NCBI RefSeq assembly: GCF_027943255.1
Contig: NC_072895.1
Location: 26,262,001-26,326,000, forward strand
Source of the DNA: Anastrepha obliqua
Lineage: Eukaryota > Arthropoda > Insecta > Diptera > Tephritidae
Length of the DNA stretch: 64,000 nt
Direction of reading: 5' to 3'
Shown here: piece after piece, positions 56,471 to 64,000 of the stretch
Position numbering within the stretch: position 1 is the stretch's first letter
Layout: the number at the start of each line of letters is the position of its first letter
Translations under genes and position numbers: made by a program
Notes under the pieces: generated by a model
What the model saw: only the letters and a program-made list of their open reading frames with translations
The model's database searches: none
What the model was told of the DNA's origin: nothing

Positions 56471-57199
56471 GTCGTCAATTCCAAAAGGTCGAGCTATCAC
56501 TGAACAGACTATAGCCACTTTTCAAAGAATTTCGTAATTTGATCTCCTATACGCCCTTTGAGAGGTTTTTTCTTATTGATTACTGAAATAATTCATGTCT
56601 TGAGATTTTTAAAGTGGCTCGCACAAAGGAACCTCTTACCAAGTCTCAGCCTCTTTTTGAAGAAATTCGACTTTTTTGTGAGTTCATTCATATATGAGTG
56701 AACATCGACGGAAATGGAAATTTCATAATGCATTGTGAGTGCACTTTGCATACCAAATTTGTAGTTCGGTAAATTTTTTTTTTTTAATATTTAAATAGTC
56801 ACATCAAATTTTACTTCGGGCTCATATCTTCGACTAAATTTGTGCAAACCTTTTTTTTTGTTTTGTTCGCTGAAATACTGTATATTTAACATTTTTGAAA
56901 TGATCTTGAAGTAGAAGCAGAGCGGAGTTGCCCAATTTCTGGCGCCAACGTTGGCAGATTAGTTTTTATCTGACATCAAAAAGTTTCAAATTCATTTTAC
57001 CTGAGCTGCAAAGTCTCACTTCACTATAAGGGTTACATTAGGATTGTCCAGCCGGTGCATGAAATAGTCATTAATAAAAAACAGGAACCTTTCTAATTTT
57101 TATTATTATAAAAAAACAAAACTTGTTTAATTTCTATTAAAAAACTATTTTTTTTTTTTATTTAAAACAAAAAAGAAAAACTTATTTAAATTTTATATA

Positions 57200-58092
57200 A
57201 AGGATGGTTAAAGTTCAAGGGCCGATGTTGAATGAGAACCACACCTAAACGTCAAATTTTTTTTTGCATTTCATTTGACATTTTTCAATTTCAGACTAAC
57301 TCAATTTGAACCATGGAAAGATACACAATCGAGCAACGCGTTAAAATTATTCAGGCTTATTATGAAAACGGGCGTTCAAATCAAAATGCATTCATCTTCA
57401 GTGATGTTAATTTAGGCACCGTTTGGCTCATCCCACAGCGCCAGTCCGGTGCTGAAAATTTTCAATACAAAAGGTGGTTAAATTTCAAGGGCCGATATTG
57501 AATGGGAACCACACCTAAACGTCAATTTTCACCTCAGTGGATTCGTCGGCCGGTCAGGCAGTTACTGTGAATAGTGTTCACTATGGTGAGATGATAACGA
57601 ACTTTTTATGGCCCGAATTGGAAGTTATGGATTCTGGTTTCCTGGTTTCAACAGGACGGTGCCACTTGTCACACAGCTAGCGAAACAATGGCTCTTTTGC
57701 GCGAAAAATTTGATGGCCGAATAAGCTCACGTCGCCGTGATGCCAATTGGCCGCCAAGATCATGTGATTTGACACCGTTGAACTTCTTTCTTTGGAGTTA
57801 TTTGAAAGAAAAGGTGTACGTCGATAAGCCGGTAACAATTCAAGAGCTGAACGATGAGATAATTCGGCACATTAACGGCATAGAACATCAGTTATGCCTC
57901 AGCATCATCGAATATTTGGACCATCGGATGGAGATATGCCGCCGAGGCCGCGGCGGATATTTGGCTGATATTTTGTTCCATACGTAATTGAGCTATACCA
58001 ATATTATCATAATAAGAGAAATGGCAATAATTTCCTAAAAAAATTATATTTTATTAAAAATCAACACCGGCCATTGAAACTTAACCAGCCTT
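57200..58092 (+). mobile_element. Chimeric mariner-type element (block C)
   Basis: Counterpart of 11183-12075, nearly identical, with the same TA flanks and internal repeat. Confidence 0.85.
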
Positions 58093-58095
58093 TAA

Positions 58096-58832
58096 GGGGT
58101 AACACCATTGTAGAAATTTCAAAAAATTGATTTTTTTTTCATAAGCTTAAAAAATTCTTTGAACCTTTTAAAATACGGAACAAAAAGTTTTATAAGTTAC
58201 CGAAGTCTATTTCATAAATATCTTAAGCTTTTAACCAAGCGTTAGTGAGTGCTACCTAACGACTTCTCCAAATTTCCAAACTTTAAACGCGTTTTTCTCA
58301 AAACACGTTTTCTGAAATTGGCACGCAGCATAACTCAAACAATTTTAAATATTTTTAATCAGGTTTTTCACTACGTCTGTATAATAACCTTCTTAAGAGA
58401 AGAGCGTAGGGGATTTTCGATAGATTAATTTAAACGATTGTTATAATTATTTAAGTGCCGTTTTTTTAGTAAAAAATAGAGTTTTTTCCTTCAAATGCTT
58501 GCTAATTTCCCAAAAATAAAAATTTGTTTAATCCCCTACGTGTTTCTCTAGCTATTCTTATCTAGATTAAGAAAAAAAATGTTTCTTTGTTCCAGATTAA
58601 AATTTGCACCCTCTGTGCTGCGTGCCGCGGAGCTCCTTCAAGAGAAACCACATTACAAAAATGTCTCCAATGCCGCCATTTTGTAAAATTTTTCGATCAA
58701 ACTTTGTAGTTTTGTATTTTAGTATATAAGTAATAACTTCCCAAATCAGAGTGATTGTGTCCCCTTTCCTTCTATACAAAAAAATTCTTTAAAAATCGTG
58801 TTTATTTTACGCGTGTACAGTGGTGTTACCCC
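58096..58832 (-). mobile_element. TTAA-flanked MITE (block C)
   Basis: Counterpart of 12079-12814, one base longer; TTAA at 58092-58095 and 58833-58836. Confidence 0.85.
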
Positions 58833-59392
58833 TTAAAAACAAAAATCTTGTTTAATTTTATAATTATTAACATCTGACAAAATAAGCACAAAATGGGCAG
58901 TGCGATCTTAGACGATCAGTATGTATGAATAAGCGAATGTATCTAAGGACTGGTGGTACGGGTGAATACCACATAAAAACAAATAAGTGTCTATTTTTTG
59001 GTTATAAAATAAATTTAGAAAAAAATAAAATTCAATATTTTCTTATGTTTTCAAATATTCCATAAAAACAAACAGTATTACAAAATGTACTAAACTATAT
59101 TAAAAAATTTATTATATTAATTCGTTCGTTTCGCAATCGTTTCAAATGTATACATAAATTCCCTTTATTTACTAATATTGATACCAGTTCTTAGGTTTTC
59201 AATGAAGTGTAAAAACCTATTATTTTAACTAGATAAAATTAAGTTTGTGTTCCAGATTGCACACAACCCGAGCCCATCAATGTTCAAACATAAACATCCT
59301 CATAACGCGTAAAATCCCCACAGATAAAGAGCTGCGCGTTTAACTGCACAAATTAGCTGTATTCGTTTTGGGGTTTCTTCTTGTGTTTCGAC

Positions 59393-60739
59393 TTATGAGA
59401 CCCGGTGATATATTTTATTAAGTAATTGTAAGAACGCTTCCTGTGGTATGCCACACGTGGTTTGATGGATCTGTGCTTTAATCATATTGTATTTTTCTTC
59501 TTCGTATATGGCAAAACTCCTGGCAATGTCTAATTCTTTATAGAGCTGCTTAACACGCGCGATTTTCTCGGAATCTGAAATGAAAATGGGGTTTGTTTGA
59601 AATTCCTGATGTTATAGCATTTATTTATTCATTATTAGTACAACTGCTACTATTCAGGATTTGCTGTTAATGTGCCCACCCTAATACTCACCATTTTTCC
59701 CATAACACTCCTCCATAATAGCTCTCTGCTCCGGACTAGCTCGCTGCATGCACGTCACCGCCAACCAGGAACACTTATTATCCTGTATATCTGTGCCTAT
59801 TTTGCCACTAATCTCGGGATTGCTAAAACAATCAAGGAAGTCATCTTGTACTTGGAATAAATGACCCATCTCCAATAGAATAGTTTTGGATTGACGGAAA
59901 ATTTCCGGATCTTTAACGCTGAAAAGAAACATTTTCTTTTTGATTTTGGAGTTTAAATGTCAATTGAGGTTGTCTACTAACCCCGCTAAATGTAAGGCCA
60001 AAGCTACCGGAAAATAGAAAGTGTAATGAGAAGTCTTTTTCGAGACAACCAAATTATATTTGTCCATAGTGAATGTGTTGACACTCTTATTAGCATTCAG
60101 TAAATCCATGGATTGCCCACAAGTTGTGATGAATGTTATTTCATGGAACAATTCGAGCAGATCAACATAGCAATCCAAGTGGCGGAAATTATTGCGTAGT
60201 ATTTCATAAACTCCACTCTCAATCATAAGCGCATCATTGATGGCTATAAAGCCAACCTCCTCCAATTTGTGCCAACACAGTTGTCCACGACGTGTAGTGC
60301 TGTTGTCCATCATGTCGTCGTTAATGAGGAAGAAACATTGTACCTGTGGAATATCATGCAAAATCACTGTTCACAAAATTGACAAATATTGTCTGCGAGC
60401 GCAGTTAAATCAAATAAGTAAAATATTTGATGCCTAAAAGAAGCGAAATGCTTACCATTTCGACACACCAACCCAGGTATTGGGCCAATTTTAAATTTTC
60501 CGCACCGAGCGCATCAGGTTTGACTAGATTTTTATACGTTAAAACGGTGAGTAGGCCACGATTCTTTTTGCCGTGTGGCAAATTGTACTGCAGAGCCTAC
60601 GAAGTATTTAAAAAGAAATGCTTTAATTAGATATTTTTGAATGAATGAAGCAAATAAACAGTTAATACCTTTGTGAACCAGTTTTCGGTCTCAGGAGTTG
60701 TGTATCTTTTAGCTGCCTCGCTGAGTTCGCGCACAACAT
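59393..60739 (-). CDS. Fpps: Farnesyl diphosphate synthase copy C, exons 3-7 (5' part outside window)
   Basis: Exons on the minus strand: 60739-60669, 60596-60456, 60343-59982, 59918-59692, 59574-59393 (stop TAA). All are open, with GT-AG borders and consistent phases. Every FPPS signature I know is present: GKKNRG (IPP site) in exon 4; Gln-Cys-Phe-Phe four to seven residues before the first Asp-rich motif DDMMD, then NSTTRRGQ, in exon 5; KKTSHYTFYFP; FQVQDDFLD, GKIGTD and DNKCSW in exon 6. FPPS condenses IPP with DMAPP/GPP to FPP in the isoprenoid pathway. The protein end reads NKIYHRVS, where copy A has NKIYHRDS. Exons 1-2 are not visible because an LTR retrotransposon begins at 60798, inside intron 2, and runs past the window end. 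Whether the gene still works depends on sequence beyond 64000. Confidence 0.85.
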
Positions 60740-60797
60740 CTGTAAAGGCAGAATCCATTACAAATTACTAATATTTCATACACAAGTACTTGGCGTG

Positions 60798-61200
60798 AGT
60801 TAACGACGTTAGTCATATATACATTTATAATCATTGTCTATACCTATAAATAACAATACTCATATGCACTTTAACCTTGTGTGATAACGATGTACAAAAC
60901 AACAAACTTATCTCAACATGATTCACTACCGAACTACAACGGACAAACAATAATAACCTTTACTAGTAAACAGATAACGACCTACGGACAAACAACATAA
61001 CAATAGAAATACACTATCTCTAAGACAAACAATAATAACCTTTACTAGTAAACAGATAACGACCTATGTACGCATATCAATGGTATAAATAGTTCTAAGA
61101 TTCATGTAAACTAGTCAGTCTAAGATTATAAATAAAGAATGCACATCTTAGTGCTCTAAAAATAGTCTTTTACTCAAATTATCGATACGAGATAATAACT
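60798..61200 (+). repeat. 5' LTR (403 bp)
   Basis: Ends are AGTTA and TAACT, a short inverted repeat. It has TATAAA at about 61084, AATAAA at 61131 and two 43-bp direct repeats (60942-60984 and 61024-61066, 82 bp apart). The right border is set by the primer-binding site that follows. Confidence 0.85.
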
Positions 61201-61215
61201 GGGGGCTCAACCGAT
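61200..61215 (+). promoter_or_regulatory. Primer-binding site
   Basis: TGGGGGCTCAACCGA directly at the LTR edge. The first ten bases match the proline-tRNA type site TGGGGGCTCG in nine or more positions, as I recall that site. The exact tRNA needs a fly tRNA set. Confidence 0.55.
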
Positions 61216-61443
61216 TTAAGCCATATCTATTTTTTAAAAAATAAAAAAAGATAGAAAAAATCCCACGGGGAATAAGACTCCCAACACTAAATTCTTGAAA
61301 AAAGTGTATAAACAAGCAGTAACAAAAAAAGTTTCTAAAAAATTTTAGAAAAAAATTAAAAGAAACTGGATACCGTACGGAAGCTCCGGTTAGCAGACAA
61401 ACATAAAACCCACGACGCTCTCAGAAGACTAAGTAGAGCTACA

Positions 61444-62610
61444 ATGGAACAACAAATGGCCCAACTAACTGCCCAAATTACCATGCTGAGGGACCAGATG
61501 CAGCAACAAATAACGGATTTCACGGGGAGAATAACTATGCTGGAACAACAAAATGCTCCACAAGAATTTGTTTTATACGACGAAGTAAAACTAAACATCA
61601 CCGACCCCAAGGATATCGACCTTGAGTTATTCAAATCTCTCCCAAAATTTGACGGAGATAAGGACCAATACCGATCATGGAGATCACAAGTCTGGACCTT
61701 CATGGAAGCCATAAAGACCTTCCAGAATCATCCTAAATACTATAGCGCCCTGGGAATAATGCGAACGAAAATCACAGGACCAGCTGCTAATATCCTTACG
61801 AACCACAACACCAAATTGAATTTTTATTCAATCATAAACAGATTGGACTACACGTATGCGGACCAACGCCCACTATATGTGCTTCTTGACGAATTGAAGA
61901 AAATCACACAAGGAAGAAAAACTCTTGCAGAATTTCACAGTGAGGTTTCTAAGGCCCTTAACTTAGCCTTATCGAAAATTGAGATGTCTAGTGATGACAA
62001 TAGCGAAGGAATGAAAACATACGCTAATCAAGAGGCAGTACGAACATTTATTCTTGGGTTAAACTCCAAATATACCAGCGGTACATTGTACAGCCATAAC
62101 CCAGGGAATTTGGAATCAGCGTATGCAACAGCCTGTACCATTTCCCACGACAACGTGAACGAGGAGTTTGAGACGCAGTTCAGGCCTCTAAATCAACGCC
62201 AACACTATTCGAACCAGAATCGACATAACTACCCACAACCACATAAAGAAGAGAGGGAGTACAAGCCGAACATAAGGTTACAGAGGAGCAACTATCAACC
62301 AAGAAATTTTTACCAGCAGCAACAACAACAACCACCACAACAACAACAACCCGCGCCTATTCCAATGGACGTAGATCACTCCAGGCAGTATATGCAGACA
62401 ACCAGGTACAACAACGCGGTAAGTCGAAATCATTTTAAACCAAACAATGCGTATAAGAGAGATAGGGCATCTAACTACAATAATACGACTTCCATGCAAG
62501 ATAGGAAGTTCCAAAGAATAAATCAATTAAATAGAGAAGATCTAGAGTCAGTAGATGTATCAAATTACGAAGAACAATATGAAACAGGCAGTACTTTTTT
62601 AGGCGAGTAA
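61444..62610 (+). CDS. gag: gag of the LTR retrotransposon (388 codons)
   Basis: ATG at 61444 is the first in the frame after the leader. Residues 1-40 form a Gln-rich coiled coil (MEQQMAQLTAQITMLRDQMQ). Residues about 65-240 are the capsid-like helical region (FDGDKDQYRSWRSQVWTFME, LDELKKITQGRKTLAEFHSE). The C-terminal third is basic, Asn/Gln-rich with a Gln/Pro run. There is no CCHC zinc knuckle, as is usual for the 17.6/gypsy group. Builds the virus-like particle. It ends TAA at 62608-62610, after the slippery site at 62595. Confidence 0.9.
   Translation: MEQQMAQLTAQITMLRDQMQQQITDFTGRITMLEQQNAPQEFVLYDEVKLNITDPKDIDLELFKSLPKFDGDKDQYRSWRSQVWTFMEAIKTFQNHPKYYSALGIMRTKITGPAANILTNHNTKLNFYSIINRLDYTYADQRPLYVLLDELKKITQGRKTLAEFHSEVSKALNLALSKIEMSSDDNSEGMKTYANQEAVRTFILGLNSKYTSGTLYSHNPGNLESAYATACTISHDNVNEEFETQFRPLNQRQHYSNQNRHNYPQPHKEEREYKPNIRLQRSNYQPRNFYQQQQQQPPQQQQPAPIPMDVDHSRQYMQTTRYNNAVSRNHFKPNNAYKRDRASNYNNTTSMQDRKFQRINQLNREDLESVDVSNYEEQYETGSTFLGE
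62595..62601 (+). promoter_or_regulatory. -1 ribosomal frameshift site between gag and pol
   Basis: TTTTTTA in phase T TTT TTA relative to gag, seven bases that fit the X XXY YYZ rule. The pol frame is exactly -1 to gag and has no stop from 62583 onward, so slippage here would join the two. Confidence 0.75.
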
Positions 62611-64000
62611 ACGGGTTGCCTTGCTTACAAACAAAATGCGGCCTAACCGGCACACCCGTTACCTTATTAATCGACACAGGCTCTACTAACAATTACATAA
62701 ATATAAATTGTAATATAGGGAAATCTATTAAATTGAAACCATTTAAAACCAAAACCTTGCATGGCTACTCAATTATTAATTCTAAAAAAATAATAACGAT
62801 GTACGGGCATCATTTAACATTCTATGAAATTAAGGAGTTGAACGATTTTGACATGATACTTGGAGAACAGGGATTACGCCAAATAAAGGCAGAAATTAGT
62901 TTATTTGACTATAGTTTGAAGTATCAAAAAAAGAAAACCTTAGAAGTAAAACCAAAGGTTAATTATACAATAAATAATGAAAAGTTTAAAGATCAAGTGG
63001 AAGAGCTAATGAATAGAAATAATAACACTAATGGGAAATTGCCCTTTACAACCACAATACAAGCAACTATCAAGACTGAATCAGAAGACCCCATATGGAC
63101 AAAACAATATCCATATCCCATGTCCGATCACGACTTCGTCAAGAAAGAAATTGAGAAACTTTTAAATGACGGTATAATACAACCAAGCAAAAGCCCATAT
63201 AATTCACCTATATGGACAGTTCCAAAAAAAGGCACCGATGACCAAGGGAAGCCCAAGCGAAGAATGGTTGTTGATTTCCAAAAGATAAATTCTCATACGA
63301 TTACGGACAGATATCCAATTCCAGATGTCAATATGACAATACAAAACCTCGGAAAAGCAAAATTTTTTTCCACAATAGATTTAGAATCAGGCTTTCATCA
63401 GATACTAATTAAAGAACCTGATCGAGAAAAGACTGCATTCTCTGTCAACGGCGCGAAGTATGAATTTATAAGGATGCCATTCGGATTAAAGAATGCACCC
63501 TCAATCTTTCAACGATGTGTTGACGACATACTAAGAGAATACATTGGAAAGTTCGCATATGTTTATATCGATGATGTGTTAATTTATTCATCTACTGTAG
63601 AAGAACATATGGAACACATCCGAATCATAATTAATGCCCTTCACAATGCCAACATGAAAATTTCTGACGAAAAGTCACATTTTTTCCAGGATTCAGTTGA
63701 ATACCTTGGACATATTATAAAACATAATAGAATTACTGTAGACCCAAAAAAAGTCGAAACTATAAAGAACTACCCAAAACCAAAAAATTTGAAAGAATTG
63801 AGATCTTTCTTAGGACTCGCTAGTTACTACAGGAAGTTTATAAAGGATTTTGCTAAAATCACGAAACCTTTAACTATTCATTTGAAAGGAGAATTGGGAA
63901 TGGTGTCAAAAAATCAAAGTGCTAAAGTACCGATACAATTAGATGTAGCAGCAGAGGAAGCCTTGGAAAAAATAAAAAACTCCTTACAAGAGCAAGTTGA
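62599..64000 (+). CDS. pol: pol of the LTR retrotransposon: protease and RT (open to window end)
   Basis: Frame -1 to gag, read through to base 64000 without a stop. The protease active site LLIDTGSTNNY lies at about 62664-62696. RT follows: leading WTVPKKGT, FSTIDLESGFHQI, TAFSVNGAKYEF, MPFGLKNAPSIFQR, catalytic VYIDDVLIYS (about 63561-63590), YLGHII, then LRSFLGLASYYRKF, the connection segment typical of Gypsy elements. RNase H and integrase are expected beyond the window. The motifs are undamaged, which suggests a young insertion. Confidence 0.9.

Larger units (their letters stand above)
46088..60796 (+). repeat. Block C of the segmental duplication
   Basis: Second copy of bases 1-14780, same orientation, about 46 kb downstream. 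It holds the same nested insertions with the same target-site duplications, so those insertions predate the duplication. The LTR retrotransposon at 60798 is specific to this copy: block A shows the uninterrupted site at 14776-14785. Confidence 0.95.
60798..64000 (+). mobile_element. Gypsy-group LTR retrotransposon, 3' part outside window
   Basis: Inserted in intron 2 of FPPS copy C, antisense to it. The uninterrupted site in block A reads GGCGTGCGTGTG (14776-14787); the left flank here ends GGCGTG, so CGTG is the likely 4-bp target duplication. Order: LTR, primer-binding site, leader, gag, -1 shift, protease, RT. All frames visible are open. Confidence 0.9.

Noticed and set aside
61356..62692. 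Reverse-strand frames of 73-118 codons
   Set aside because: Shadows of the gag frame and its flanks; no independent coding signal.

Overview
The window is eukaryotic, AT-rich and intron-bearing, and almost certainly comes from an insect. The farnesyl diphosphate synthase (FPPS) exons read like higher-fly FPPS. The repeats (mariner/Tc1 elements, RNase-H-bearing non-LTR retrotransposons, R1-like fragments, a gypsy-group LTR element with a 17.6/297-style layout) suit a brachyceran fly. A tephritid-like fly is a guess, not something the sequence proves.

Layout. Bases 1-14780 (block A) recur in the same orientation at about 46088-60796 (block C), with only scattered differences. Both blocks carry the same relics in order: an orphan FPPS exon 2 (+ strand), a 30-bp minisatellite, a 5'-truncated non-LTR insertion, two mariner relics, a decayed non-LTR endonuclease/RT, a chimeric mariner, a TTAA-flanked MITE and FPPS exons 7-3 (- strand). 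Part of the same unit recurs, more diverged, at 31.2-36.85 kb, ending in an isolated FPPS exon 6. An inverted diverged piece lies at 43.86-44.96 kb. Between the blocks are a 7-kb DNA transposon with long inverted repeats (17138-24136), which itself contains a non-LTR element with an intact 952-codon ORF, and then the one complete FPPS-family gene (25466-28968, - strand). Bases 37-43.8 kb are a mosaic of retrotransposon and mariner relics. From 60798 to the window end an LTR retrotransposon sits in intron 2 of the block C FPPS copy, with LTR, gag, a -1 slippery site and pol open to the edge.

Biology. There are three main FPPS-family units. Block A is a pseudogene (in-frame stop in exon 4; a 12-bp inversion plus 2 bp at the first Asp-rich motif). 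Block C keeps exons 3-7 with every canonical catalytic motif, but its 5' part is outside the window behind the LTR element. The middle gene is complete (7 exons, 426 codons, all GT-AG, phases consistent), yet it has lost residues that in FPPS bind isopentenyl diphosphate, set chain length and form the second Asp-rich motif. It keeps the first Asp-rich motif and several diphosphate-binding residues. This matches known insect terpene synthases that evolved from FPPS, so a neofunctionalised terpene synthase is the main hypothesis here.

I saw no tRNA, rRNA or CRISPR array. Coordinates of decayed elements are approximate. Exon and element ends given to the base come from splice signals, target-site duplications or terminal inverted repeats read by eye.
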